A stretch of 64,000 bases of DNA from Exophiala sp. HKRS030 (lineage: Eukaryota > Ascomycota > Eurotiomycetes > Chaetothyriales > Herpotrichiellaceae), in the NCBI GenBank assembly GCA_023897205.1, contig JAHWDD010000003.1, positions 5,769,665-5,833,664 of the forward strand, read 5' to 3'. Below are positions 1 to 11,622 of this stretch, piece by piece. A program made the position numbers and the translations under genes. The stretch's first letter is position 1. Every line of letters begins with the position of its first letter. The notes beneath the pieces were generated by a model that saw only the letters and a program-made list of their open reading frames with translations, had not been told where the DNA came from and did not search any database.

Positions 1-933
1 GATCTAGTCCACAGACCACGGGCGTCATACGAGTCGAATAGATCCAAGGGCAGTCCGGCCACGTCGAATACATCTCAAGGATACAAATCCAGCACTCCTC
101 GAACACCTCGCCATGTCGCCATTGCACCTAGCGATCCTTCGCCGTTAAACCCTTTGCGTCACATCACAAGTCCCGACCGAACACCAGCAGACCAAACCAC
201 CTCACAAACACCAGCACAACCTCCTCCTCTTGCTCGACCCACCAGAATGCCACCCGCACCACCAACCTCATCATCACCACCAACCCACGACCACGACCAC
301 GACCACGGCCACAACAACCACACACAAATCCGACGCAAATCCGTCCCGGCCTCCACCCAGTCCAACCTCAACACAATCCGGCACGCCAGCGAGCGGGACA
401 ACCCAAACCTGCCCGCCGGCACACTCACCACCACACACCACACCGACGTCTCCGAGAGCGTCCTCCCGCCGGTAACACACGAAGTCATCTACCGACAAAC
501 CACGGAAATCATCCAAAAAGAAATCACACGCGACATCCACATACACCACTACTACACGTACATCCAACCGATAACGGCCGTCGAGATCCTCCCAGCACGG
601 CATTTCCTGCTCGATCCGGACACGGGGGTCAAGACTGAGATCGCCGCGCCGAAGGGCTGGGTGTTGCCGCTTGACATGCGGCCCTCGGTGCCGGACATGA
701 GTGGCTTGGTGCCGGTGTCTAGGCATTATTTGGTCGACGAGGAGAATCCAAATGGGGTGGATGAGCCACCGCCACGGGATATGAGGAGCTCGAGTGCAGG
801 GTTTCTCACACAGATTGCGAGCGCGTCGCATCGCGGGATGTGGGAGGGAGCGAGACCACAGGAGAAGGAGGAGAGTGAGAGTGAGCAGGTGGCGAAGGCA
901 TCGTCGTTGCCAGATAGGAGTGTCCACCGGTGA
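1..933 (+). CDS. Conserved fungal hypothetical protein, His-rich, C-terminal part only
   Basis: The reading frame is open from base 1 to the TGA at 931-933 without an ATG that looks like a start, so the 5' end of the gene lies outside the window. The visible part is about 310 residues. Its first half is Pro/Ser/Thr-rich and disordered, with a HDHDHDHGH tract. Its second half holds a compact conserved-looking block around HIHHYYTYIQPITAVEILP followed by ARHFL. I recall similar blocks (paired His residues, then a hydrophobic strand and LPxRHF) in fungal proteins of unknown function. The last 60 residues are charged and low complexity. No catalytic motif is visible and no function is proposed. 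Confidence 0.7.
   Translation, partial: DLVHRPRASYESNRSKGSPATSNTSQGYKSSTPRTPRHVAIAPSDPSPLNPLRHITSPDRTPADQTTSQTPAQPPPLARPTRMPPAPPTSSSPPTHDHDHDHGHNNHTQIRRKSVPASTQSNLNTIRHASERDNPNLPAGTLTTTHHTDVSESVLPPVTHEVIYRQTTEIIQKEITRDIHIHHYYTYIQPITAVEILPARHFLLDPDTGVKTEIAAPKGWVLPLDMRPSVPDMSGLVPVSRHYLVDEENPNGVDEPPPRDMRSSSAGFLTQIASASHRGMWEGARPQEKEESESEQVAKASSLPDRSVHR
285..308 (+). repeat. CCACGA hexanucleotide microsatellite inside a coding region
   Basis: Three and a half tandem copies of CCACGA encode the alternating His-Asp tract of the first gene. Such a tract can change length without a frameshift. Confidence 0.85.
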
Positions 934-1926
934 TGAGGCACCTGACGTCCTGCTGTTCAGGGCGTGTAACTGGCAGTGATTAGTCGGCATCGATGGCTCA
1001 TCGACGAATGTTCAGGTGCATCCCCCCGCCCTCTCTCTTGCAAAGATCAGGAATGCATTGGACGACTTGAAATTGACGTCTTCTTCCTAAGAAGGGAGAA
1101 GTCAAGTCTAGGAACCCTATGCTTCGAAATGTTGCTTTCTGCCTCACCCTCAGACACCCTCCGGGCCCCTCGCCCCTTTCCCCTTTCCCGCAGACGTCGA
1201 AAACCATTGTATTTCATTACCCGGCGCAAGCGCAACGCCGTGAGAACAGATCCATTTGTATGTAACATTGTGTGTGTTCATTGCATAGCGACATGAGGAG
1301 CGCAATCTAAGTAATTGATATGTGGGTACATACATGAATTGGCATTACCATATCTGAATGTTGATGCGGTCTGTGTTATACGTTTGCAGAGATGGTTGAT
1401 TTCCGATCCGAAGTCATCCTCCTTCGTTCGTTGACGAGCAGGATTCGGCCTCAACCTGACTTGTGAGGTTGAGAATGCAGGCGAGGACACGATTGGAAAT
1501 GGAAAGAGTTCATGTAATCCCAGAGCCTTATCCCGTCGTAAGACGACGATTCGTGATTGGGGCGGGCGATAAGACAGGTCATCGCTTTTCATGCGAACGT
1601 GGAGATCGTTGCAATAGCGGATCAGAAGGAATAAATTTGTCGGAAAGCGTTCTTCTTCTGGGTCGGACTAATACCTACTTGAATCACTCAGCTGCCCGAT
1701 GAATACGATACTGCTGCATGAGATGTAGCTAGGATTGGAATGTTTCTTGACCCGTCTTCAGGTCGTCCATCTGCCAGAGGACAGGTATATAGATATATGG
1801 ATATCAATTACAATAACAAATGAAGGAAAAGAGAATCTCTTCACTCCTCCAGATAAAATTCCCAAATGGCAATCCCCTACGGCAATCATAGGAAATATTT
1901 TCAAAGCCTAGAAGACTCACGCCTGA
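934..1926. other. Intergenic, convergent genes, no gene seen
   Basis: This is a spacer of about 1 kb between two convergent genes. It holds only short overlapping open frames with fungal-atypical composition and no recognisable protein. It presumably contains both 3' untranslated regions. Confidence 0.6.
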
Positions 1927-4637
1927 TCATCGATTACGATCGACAGGAGTTTGTCGCCATAATGTGTCACCACTGAGTCCTCTCATGGAGCTACTGGCTA
2001 TGCGACCCCAGATACTGCGTGATTGTCCATTCGACTGTTCAGGCTGATTTGCTGCATTACCTAACAATGGATCACGAACTTGCTCAACTCCTCTCTCCAC
2101 GTCGTTGTCGGCCAAGTCTTCATCATTTCGTACAGGAATAGGAATTGCCGCACTAGGTTCATTGTTTATGGTTTGTGCAACTCGATTTTGAATGTCGTCG
2201 CTGGTTTGCTCATCTTCCGCAGAATCGATTTCATCATCCGATCTCGAAGCAGCGTTGTCACGCGCCATCGATCGAACCACATCTCCTTTGCAGATCGGAC
2301 ATGTCCTTCGCCTTGTCACTAACCAGGGCGTGATACATTCGGCATGGAATTCATGACCACATGGTAATGACATGACTTGAGATTCGCCATCAACATATTC
2401 CTCCAAACACACAACGCATTCGATTTGTCGGCCAGTGTAGCGTTTTCGCTTATTGTTCTTATTACTTTTCTCATTTGGGGATGAACGCGGTGTAGAATTG
2501 GATGGCCGATTGTCAACGCTGGAAGACGGAAATATGCCAGCGTAAGTTTGAGATCGCGTCCGTGTCAAGCTTGTGGGACGGCGAGAGAGATCTTGTGTGG
2601 TCGAGATGAGGAGCGGTGATGTGGGAGAAGATGCGGTGGATGGAACTTGTGAGGAAGTGGTCGAAGAGGTGGTTGTCATAGTATGGTATGTTCTTACCGG
2701 TAGTCTTTCAACTACGGATTTTGGTGCACGCCACCTTCTCCTTCGAATACGGGATCGGAGTAATAAGAGAGCGTAGACAACAGTCAGAGTGATGAGAGGG
2801 CTGACCACGAGTACCAAAAGAGTATCGAAGAAGGGGCTCGTCGAAACACTCGTTGGTGTCAAGGTCACCCAAAGTCCTTCGTGCTCCTTCTGATCGTCTC
2901 CTGATGTACTCGATGATTTCTTTGAGCGGTTGGCTTGATCCTTCGCATTCTGACCCAAAGCCGTGTTCTGCGCATTCTCCAACTCGTTCGCTCTAAAGAT
3001 GTCCAACCACGAGCTACCGCTAGATTGCTTGTCGTCCTGACCAGCCTTGTTGCGATTTCGGTTGGAAGAAACGTGCTTTGAATCTGGTAATCTCTCTGTT
3101 TGATCGCCTTTATCGTGGTGATATTCTCCACTACCGGGAGTAATACTTCCGCCTTTCAGGGCCGACTCTGGGCTATTGGTAGATTTTGCAGGATCCATGG
3201 CCTCGGCCTTTGCCGCTTTCCCAGATTTGGTTGCCGTTGCGAGATCCTTATCTTCCGGATGAGACTTGGGCGCAATGAGATCTGTATCCCGCCAGTCCTG
3301 TACCCCAATCACAAAGTCATCCCCGCCCGATTTCTGCGACTTGACAGGCTTACTTTTCGGCGACGAAGCGATCGACAAGCCATTGGCAGCGGTTGTGGTC
3401 TGGGATTTTGCAGCTGTTTTGGCAGGCTTATCATCATCCCAGTCCTCCAACAGAATCCAGTCGATATTCCCGCTACTTGGAGGCCTTCGACTGTCTTCTT
3501 GATGTGAGAATGGGGAGTCATCGTTGGCCCCAAGGGCAGACAGAAACCCGTCGATCCACCCATTAGCCTCGTCAGGTTCTGCAGGTGTCGAGGCAGGTCG
3601 CTTTGCCCCAGACTGTGTTGTGGTAAACACGGGGCCGTTGTCTTGTTGTTTCTGGATTTCGGTTTTGTCGGGCTTTGGTGACTGCGATGGTTTGTCTCCG
3701 ACCACAAGGCCGACCTTGCCATTTCTCTCTTCTGGTGGCACGAGGGACGCCAAAAGGTGAGCTGACGTATATGAGGTGAAAAGTGCTGGTATGGTGACAT
3801 TTGATGTGTCTCCTTTGGCATACATGATGGTAAGCTGTCCACCTTTCTCATTGTCGCCGACAATCAAAGCAATACCACCACGACGCTGAGCCCACTTGAC
3901 TTTCTCCAAGAAACCACATCCACCTCTGGCAAGCATTACAACCTTTCCAGCAATATCAGCACTCTCCTGTAATGACTCGATATCGGCATGGATGGACTTT
4001 TTGTTTCTATCGGCCTGATCAACATTGGCAGGTTCACCTGGTTTGGCGGGAGTAGCTGGATTGGAGTCTTCGAGTGGACGGTGGAGATGGTCGTCTGTGC
4101 CGTCGTCTGACGGTTCGGTGGTGGCAGACTGGTCTGGATGATCCGAAGAGATGTCATGGTTTCTATTGTCAAGGGAAATGCCTCGAGGAAGCTTGACACT
4201 TTTGGTAGCCTGTTCTGGAGGTGGATGTCGAGCATGCTTCTGGTCAAGTTCCCCCCAACCTGGGACGTCCGAACAACCCAATTCCCAACCAACAATATGG
4301 ATGTTCTGCTCTTTCAACAAGGCGTCGTCACCAAAACCCTTGCCTACCCATAATTCGCCAGTGAGTCCTTTTGAGGGAGGGTTGGGCCGAAGGCGGCGGG
4401 TCGAGCGAGGAAGAAAGTTGAATTGTCATAAGTGAGGCTGATGACAGCCGAGGGTGGGAACAGTGAAGATGGTGTTGAGAAGGAGAACAAGGCTCTAAGT
4501 CGACTTGATCTAGTATTGTAGCCTGCATGAAAAGAATCGGCTGCGCTATCCACGGCAGTGATGAGAGACCAGCAAGTCAATGCTATGGGTAAAGCAACGA
4601 AGAAGAACAATAAAAGGAGAAAACGGAGAGGCCTCAT
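1927..4637 (-). CDS. PA-domain RING-H2 E3 ubiquitin ligase, membrane anchored (frameshifted in this sequence)
   Basis: The ATG is at 4637. Residues about 4-25 are a hydrophobic signal anchor. A protease-associated (PA) domain follows, including RGGCGFLEKVKWAQRRGG near residue 240. A long Ser/Lys-rich lumenal stretch leads to one membrane helix near residues 600-622, followed by a basic RSRIRRRRW stop-transfer. A C-terminal RING-H2 finger lies at about 741-783 (CVVC ... CGHEFHAEC ... CPIC). This PA-TM-RING layout is known for E3 ligases of endosomal, vacuolar or Golgi membranes. The frame breaks at an A4 run (minus strand; plus-strand TTTT at 4369-4372). Upstream the frame reads RPAAFGPTLPQK, downstream GLTGELWVGKGFGDD. 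One extra A would give 904 codons. The join falls inside the PA region with no possible intron, so I read it as one gene with a one-base indel. Confidence 0.85.
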
Positions 4638-6533
4638 CTTGGTGGTGATATCCGACGAGGTGATGTTGGTGATGGTCTGTACAAATGGGTGGCGTTCTTA
4701 GACGATGCGGACAAAGAGTCGCTCAAATCATGGAATGGACGACTGGAACGCCATACGCCTGGGCAGCCGTTGCGAACAGACGACTGATAATGTCGAAAGA
4801 GGAACCGATGAAGAAGGTGATATTGAAGGGCGAAAGCGAGTGAGGTTGAAGGAGAGGGAGGCAGAGTGACTGCAGGAGGGAAGATGTGGGCTGAAGGACG
4901 AGTGGTGATACACGTGTGCGTGTGCGTGCGGAAGACTGTACCGAAGCCTGTTTGTGGATTGCAGTCTGCAGACTGCAGACGACTTTCCGGGTTGGAAGGG
5001 TCAAGTGCACTGGCGCCACAGTCGCTATCACTGGCACTATGCAAAGGCTGACAGGATTTGGTTGGTGAGAAGACGGATGCCAGGCAGACAAGGCCAGTCG
5101 GTGTTGGTGGTGGTGGTTGATGGTGGGAGAGAGACGGGGGAGTCATTCGAATCAGGCTTTGAGAGATGGGGCTAGACCTTTCTGGGAAAGTCATTTTGTC
5201 ACGTGATTTATGAAGGGCGACGGATGCTTTTGGTTCTCCGGATCACGAGGCGCCAGAGTTTAAGGGCACAATTAGGGCCATTAGGGGCATGTTGGTGTAG
5301 GGAAATAAATGCCTGAGGGCTGACGACCTTAACTAGGTGCAAGGCATCCTCACACACCTCCCTAAGGGTCAGGAACCCAGAGAGGCGTGCTGAAAGGGAC
5401 TTTTGAGCAGGTCTCTGTCAAGTCCTTCTGTAGCTTTTGTCCAAGCTGTCGGATCGTCCTTGACTCTTTGGCGACATGCATGATTGCGCGTCGTCGTGCG
5501 CTAGCAGATTAAGTGACACCACTGACTTGAAGCATACATAGTCTCTCGTTGAATCCACATCGTACTGGTTCTTGTGTTCGGATGTCCGTCTCTCTTCCCC
5601 ATTATCACTCTTAGGATATGACACTTGAAAAGCAACTGATGGATACACTGTCGATGTTATTCGTTATTCTATTTGGTATAGGTGTGATGAAGGAGTACTC
5701 CGAAGATGATCATCGCAACATCTAACTACTCGCACATTCGTGAATTCTCTCCCTCAAAGGGTCCAAACATTCCACCGCTAGTCAGCTTCCAGACTAAACC
5801 CTTGGAAATCCTTAAAAAGATATACGTTTCTGCGCTTTTTCTTTCGTCGATAACTACCCCACCACCACGACTGAAATGGAGGCCGAGAAGAGGGAGGCGG
5901 GCACTAGACCAAACGAGGAAATTCATATCGTCATTCCATCGCGGATCGACGCCTCGCCAGACGCTCCAATCGCCAAATCTTCTACCCTTTCGTGCCTTGT
6001 GTCCCTTTGCACGCCTTTGGCGTCGATGATCCTCTGACATGTCCACGTCTCAGTTTATTTCTATTCGTCAACCATTTTTGTCCCGTCTTGTCCGTTTCTC
6101 CAGGATGTGAACTTTTCAAATCCCCCAAGGCTGGTATCTCATCATGAAACCATGACGCTACGATACGTTCCCGACAAGGTTCGTGCTTATCATTCCCATC
6201 GAATATGCTGAGGTCTACTACACATCTCCATGAAGCAAAACAATTGCCTTTGCCTCCAGTGGAGCTTGGTTGATGGAGAAGGATATTTTGACGTCGGCTC
6301 GTCCTTAGATCTTATCGATATCTCTGACTGCGCGGGACATTTATCTTTTCTTGTTGTTCGTTGTTGCACGGGCTCACACCTCAAGGCCATTGTTGTTTCT
6401 TTTTGCTGCTTCCATTGACTCATTTTGCTCGAGCCCTTGTTTTGTGACTTCCATATTGACCTCGTGCCATCGAGATTACTCTCCTTTGTCATACCGCCAC
6501 GTGTAGTTGCAACCAGCAGGTGCGACTTCAATA
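4638..6533. other. Intergenic, divergent promoters of the E3 ligase and aquaporin
   Basis: About 1.9 kb separates two divergent genes. No coding region is convincing. It contains a 16-base perfect palindrome at 4961-4976 (GCAGTCTGCAGACTGC) about 325 bases upstream of the ligase start, and a CACGTG E-box-like hexamer just upstream of the aquaporin. Confidence 0.6.
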
Positions 6534-8045
6534 ATGGATAACCTCAAAACCACCGCCGGCTTCTTGCCAGGCATCTTTGGTTCACGAAATAAAACTCCTA
6601 GAACCCAATCTACCACCACCAGCAGCAACAGCCAAAGTGAAAAGATGCAAGGCCCTGGGCCGTCTCAAATATTCATGAGGTTGCCAAATGGCATTCGAAA
6701 CCACTTCGTTGCCATGGCAGGAGAATTCGTGGGCACTTTCTTGTTCTTGTGAGTGACTAGACCTCCATCTCTCCACTCTCATCATATTTTGAAAGGAATA
6801 TAAATGACTAACTCGGGCCGCCGTATTCAAAAGGTTCTTCGCATTCAGTGGCACTCAAGTCGCCAACACGCCTGCCACAACTGCTGGCAGCGAGAGTACC
6901 GATCTACCTTCCGGTCCTGATCCTGCCCAACTCCTCTATATCAGTTTGGTCTTTGGCTTCTCTCTAGCCGTAAATGCCTGGATCTTTTTCAGGATATCAG
7001 GTGGTCTATTCAATCCTGCTGTGAGCCAAGAAGGTTGTCTCAGCCATGAACAGGGCTCTAATACACATAATTAGGTCACTCTGGGGCTATGCCTGATTGG
7101 TGCTGTACCATTTGCACGTGGTGGCTTGGTCTTCATTGCACAGATGCTCGGGGCAATGGCTTCGGCAGGTGTTGTGAGAGCACTGTTCCCAGGTCCTTTG
7201 GCCGTTACCACTACCTTGGGTGGAGGCACGAGTCTTGCCCAGGGACTGTTCATCGAGATGGTTAGTTTAACACAACTCATGGGACAGTGACGCTAACATC
7301 AACAGTTCCTCACTGCTCAGCTAGTATTCACGATTTTCATGCTTGCTGTAAGTTATATCTCGAGCTTGTATTTTGTCAAACCTAGATCTGACCATGGCTT
7401 CTAGGCTGAAAAGCATAAAGGAACTTTTTTGGCGCCCGTAGGAATAGGTCTATCTCTGTTCATTGCAGAGCTCAGTGGTACGAAGAGAGGTTATCGGCAT
7501 ACACGTCTTTCCACTAACGAACCTCTTTAGGTGTATACTACACTGGTGGCTCGTTAAATCCTGCACGAAGCTTCGGGCCTTGCGTGGCTAATGGCTCGTT
7601 TCCATCCGAACATTGGATCTACTGGCTGGGACCACTACTCGGAGCCCTCATCGCTTCTGGCTTTTTCTGGTTTATCAAGAGCTGCGAATATCAAACTGCC
7701 AACCCTGGCCAGGACTTTGATGATCTGGAAGCTTCTGCTTTCAATCCCGACGAGGACATCACCAGGCCAGTGGTCAGCCCTACAGCCGTTGTGGATCCTA
7801 GCAGACTCAACTCTCGTGAAGGTCCACCTCGAGGCTCAAGTGAGGGTCAGATGTCGTCTATGTTAGACAGAATGGAGACAGGACGAGCTCAGGACTATTT
7901 GAGCGCTCAACCATACACCACTACCCGCACAAGCGGTAATTATCGTTCTGATACCCGTCACAATGGCAACCCTCGGACGAACACGTACACTATCTCCAAT
8001 GGTCCAGATGATAATGTCCACCACAAAACTACAGTGGATCAATGA
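6534..8045 (+). CDS. Aquaporin (MIP family), orthodox-type water channel
   Basis: Six exons: 6534-6748, 6834-7020, 7075-7260, 7306-7347, 7405-7477 and 7531-8045. All have GT-AG borders and the total is 405 aa. Two NPA boxes are present: [13 protein letters not shown] in the first half, interrupted by an intron after NPA, and [13 protein letters not shown] in the second. The second NPA is followed by R-S rather than the R-D usual in aquaglyceroporins, which favours a water-type channel. A hydrophilic N-terminal tail of about 50 residues precedes the first helix ([13 protein letters not shown]), and a Ser/Thr-rich cytosolic tail of about 110 residues follows the last helix. The ATG at 6534 is the first in frame; the frame is open a little upstream only through a TTG. 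Six membrane helices are expected. Confidence 0.93.
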
Positions 8046-8864
8046 TTGCAATTGCCCAAGGACAAACAGGATCTTGAAAAATCCAACCTCGAAACCCCAG
8101 AGAATGAGTATTTGCAGCGTTTATTTGTATCAAAAGCTGAGAAGCACATGCGCTAAGCGTGATTCATTCGGGAGCCATTTTGGTATTGAAATTGGGATTA
8201 AAACCCTTTCATTGGAGTTTTGTCGCCTTTAAGCCGATTTCTTTACTTTGTGATGGAATACACAATTATATCGCACGCCACATGGAGAACCCCTAGGCTT
8301 AGCATGGATGTTCACTGCGGAGATCCTACAAGGAAACGGCGAAGCAACAGATATGGAGATAGTGATTGCAACGGTCACGAATTAATGAAGCACTGTACCG
8401 TACTCCAGAGACAAATATCCGGGAGATCCCGGCATGACAGTAGGTCACAATAATCACGACAGCATCGTATCAGAACAAAATGATTATGCCACTGCTCTTA
8501 TATTCTTTGACCTGCTCGCGTCCCTGGACCCCATGCTTTTGTTACATAGCCAGAAAAAGGACAGTTTCCCGCCCCTGTCACCTGATGCTTGTACCTTGAG
8601 AATAATAATACTTGTCATGCAATGAATTTGTGATATACATTGGCATCTGTCGGCGCAGCCCCGGGAAAAGTTGAGCTCTAAAAGTGGTAGAAACCACCTT
8701 TTCGCGCCAATAGACGACTCATAGTGTTTTTCGTCACCTGAGCCGGAGAGCGATTGTTCCTGATCCTAAGGAGTCCGAAACACAAATCCGCATATGGAGA
8801 TGCACACCTACCCACGTACGAACTGTGATTGCTCTGTAGTCTTTGCTTTCTCGACACGGAAGGG
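8046..8864. other. Intergenic, convergent, no gene seen
   Basis: This is a spacer of 0.8 kb between the 3' ends of the aquaporin and the splicing factor gene. Only short unsupported frames are present. Confidence 0.6.
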
Positions 8865-10508
8865 TTATGAGCCATACTTCGAATGGATCTGGCGAATCTG
8901 CTCTTGGACGTTCATTTGCGGATGCTGGCCTGGAGCTGCTCCCGCTGCTCCTCCTCCAAGGCCGAGACCAACTCCAACACCGACGCCACCGGTGCCGTCC
9001 AATCTCGCACGTTTCCGCCGTTCCTCCTCGTCTTCGTGTTCGGCTAGGACTCTCGCGGCGGCTTCGGCGACAGCATCCGCTCCTTGACCTCCTCCGGCTG
9101 CGCGATCGGTTTTCTCCCGCAGTCGTTTGAGGTTGGCGGCGACATCGGTGCTGCCTAGGTTGGTCGTGCTGAAGCGCGCGGCGGCTTTGGATTGTTGTTC
9201 TTTCCAGCGTGGATCGAGCAGTTCGATCCGTAGATGGGCGTCGAGTTCTGAGATGGGGATTTGCTGGTTGCAATTTGGGCACAGAGCTGTGGCAGTCCGC
9301 GTTGTGCGTTGTTGCGCGCGTGGGATATAGTCGGATTTGATGCGCATTGTCGGCGTGGGCGTGGGTTGGCCGGGGACCGGCGCTGGTGAGGATGTTGATG
9401 GAGGTGGCAGTGGGGAGGGGATTTGTGGAGGTGGTTGTTGTTGAGGTGTAGGATAGTAGGCTGGTTGAAGCGGCGGCTGGGGAAGGGTTGGGGATGGTGT
9501 ATATTGTGGGATGGCAGGCTGTTGTGGATGTGGGATATAGGAATTGTTTTGTTGGTGGCTGGCAGAGTTGTAATCATTGTACGCGTATCCAGCCATGTCG
9601 TCAGTGGGCATGGCTTCCTCGATTCTCATGTCCGGTCGTGATAGACTCATCATGGCCTTTTGCTCAAGACTGGTGGACTGCAGTTCGTTGAGGGTGGTAG
9701 TAGGAGGAAGATCGGCTTGATCGTCAGCTTCCGTGAAGACAACTGTCTCGACGACAACAAAATCATGCCAATCTATTTGAGCATACGCTAGCTTTTCTGC
9801 CTCCTCTGCTTCTTCTTTCTGTTGTTTTTGAGATTCCTGCCATTTGACATACTCAGCACGTTTCTTTGCTAGGCTAAGAACGCGAAAGTGGTCTTGAATA
9901 TTGGCCTGTAGGATCTGGATCCGGGCCTGTTCGGCTTTTTGGCCTTCCGGGCCAGTCTGAAGAAGGATAGTATATTGGTCGACTAGGCGCTGGAAGAAGT
10001 TGTAAAGTGAATGTTGAGGTCGGAGGAAGTCGAATTGGTAATTTCGGGCTTCCCGCTGTGACAAGGCTGTCATCCATCCCTTGCCCTTTCGAGCAACATG
10101 TAGAGCAGTCAGTCTGACAACTTCCAGATCGAGAGCACTGATATTGGGCATCCGAGCGGAGAACTGGTATTCTGAAGGTGGCTCGGAGCCTTTTGGTTTT
10201 TCGGCAACTGGCTTCGCATCGTCTCCTACTCTTCCTGCCGATACAGCTGTTCCTCTTCCAGCCCGAACTTCTGACAGCCGCCACTGGTAGAACGGAGCAT
10301 AGGCATCGTTGGGAGAGAGGAAAGAAAATTTGGGATTTGCCTGTTCCTTGTCGCGAATTCGGTCTTCGAAAACTGTACCATTTCGGGCGACATAGCCGGC
10401 CGTCTTTTCAACAATGGCACGAATGTCCTTTGGTGGGAGTACTACTCCTTCAGGAGCTTTGGTGGCTGACTCAGGGAGATCTGGAATCGGGCCTCCATTC
10501 TGCGCCAT
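8865..10508 (-). CDS. SF3A1: Splicing factor 3A subunit 1 (SF3A1/Prp21-like)
   Basis: Single exon, 547 aa, ATG at 10508. Two SURP (SWAP) modules are visible. The first is near residues 28-80 (DIRAIVEKTAGYVARNG followed by NPKFSFL and YAPFYQWRL). The second is near 130-185 (LDLEVVRLTALHVARKGKGW ... FLRPQHSLYNFFQRLV). The family's central block follows, with a charged helix and a CPNCNQQIPISELDAH zinc-like motif leading into RIELLDPRW, which is diagnostic for SF3A1. A Pro/Gln-rich linker lies between them. The protein would be a core subunit of SF3A in the U2 snRNP, acting in branch-site recognition. It ends at a short QEQIRQIHSKYGS tail, without the C-terminal ubiquitin-like domain of the animal protein. 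I recall that absence as usual in fungi. Confidence 0.93.
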   Translation of the reverse strand: MAQNGGPIPDLPESATKAPEGVVLPPKDIRAIVEKTAGYVARNGTVFEDRIRDKEQANPKFSFLSPNDAYAPFYQWRLSEVRAGRGTAVSAGRVGDDAKPVAEKPKGSEPPSEYQFSARMPNISALDLEVVRLTALHVARKGKGWMTALSQREARNYQFDFLRPQHSLYNFFQRLVDQYTILLQTGPEGQKAEQARIQILQANIQDHFRVLSLAKKRAEYVKWQESQKQQKEEAEEAEKLAYAQIDWHDFVVVETVVFTEADDQADLPPTTTLNELQSTSLEQKAMMSLSRPDMRIEEAMPTDDMAGYAYNDYNSASHQQNNSYIPHPQQPAIPQYTPSPTLPQPPLQPAYYPTPQQQPPPQIPSPLPPPSTSSPAPVPGQPTPTPTMRIKSDYIPRAQQRTTRTATALCPNCNQQIPISELDAHLRIELLDPRWKEQQSKAAARFSTTNLGSTDVAANLKRLREKTDRAAGGGQGADAVAEAAARVLAEHEDEEERRKRARLDGTGGVGVGVGLGLGGGAAGAAPGQHPQMNVQEQIRQIHSKYGS

Positions 10509-11622
10509 GAACGACAGCAGGTTGCGGAAGACCCGCGTTGTCTGTGTGATTGAGGTCTCTCAAGAAAAAGTGTGTAGGCGACAACGACAGAACCGCGAAA
10601 GAGAGTATAGAGAGGACAGTGGCAAGTGAGCAGGATCTAGCTTTCGGATGGATATTGACGAGGGCAGCTGTGGGTGTGGTTGTATGCGTATGCGCATGCT
10701 ATTTTCTGGTGGACATCGAAGTTGAGTCTGTCTGTATTCGACTGAATTTGAAGATGTGGCTAGTGACGAGGTGGACGAGAACCTGTGGCTGAGTGGCTGC
10801 TAAGTTGCGCGTGGTTGTGATATACTTGGCCATAGCTGCCTTGGTCGAAAGCTAGGTCGGAGCAGATTAGTCGATCAAGCTGGCCAGCCCCTCGAACTCC
10901 AAAAATAAAGTGCGCGAAGGACAAGACGCGCATGTGCATGCGAAGGCGAAGGAAGGCGTGGTTGTGGTTAGTTTACGTGTCATTCGATTGTCAACGGCTC
11001 CGGCTCCTTCTGCTTAAACTCGGAACATCTGAAAAGTGTCCTCATGTCCTCATGTCCTGGATTCTGAGTGATGTCTCCAAGGCTGTCAATTGTTTAGGAA
11101 GAACTGTCAGATGCACTCACGACTGCTACTAGTTAGAACTACGAGTTTACCGCGAGCAACTCCTAGTAGGGCACATCATTCATTGTCCGTAGGCTTGCTC
11201 TTAGCATAAGCCCAAGTTGGTAGATCATTGGACGTGTTCTCGTTGTTCCTCCTGAATTTTGTATCCACAACCCCGACTTCACGAACCCTTTTTCTGACTG
11301 GGATATCCCGTGCGTGCACCATACCGTGTACTCTACACTTTTATTCAGCCCCTTCACCTTCAACTTCAACACCTTCCAGCCTTTCCTCCTTCTCATCCTT
11401 CGACTTCTTTCTCGACTTCTTCACCCTGTTCTTTCTGGCCCATGGGTGCATTGCCTTGACCACTCTATCCCATAGGTCTTCTCTTCTCGTCCTTCATTAC
11501 ACCTGTTTAATTCTTGGTCACCTTGCAGCCGCGCAGCAATCCTTTAGAGCATCAAATGTCCCGAACCTGACCATCAAACCCCTTCATAATTCCAACAATT
11601 TCCTCCTCTTCCCAAGATCATC
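10509..11622. other. Divergent promoter region of SF3A1 and PMT2
   Basis: About 1.1 kb with no supported gene. The 300 bases before the PMT2 ATG are strongly pyrimidine-rich (CTTC/TTCC tracts), as in leaders of many highly expressed fungal genes. Confidence 0.6.

Noticed and set aside
274..990. Long minus-strand open frame opposite the first gene
   Set aside because: It mirrors the low-complexity His/Pro-rich region of the plus-strand gene and has no domain; it is a shadow frame.
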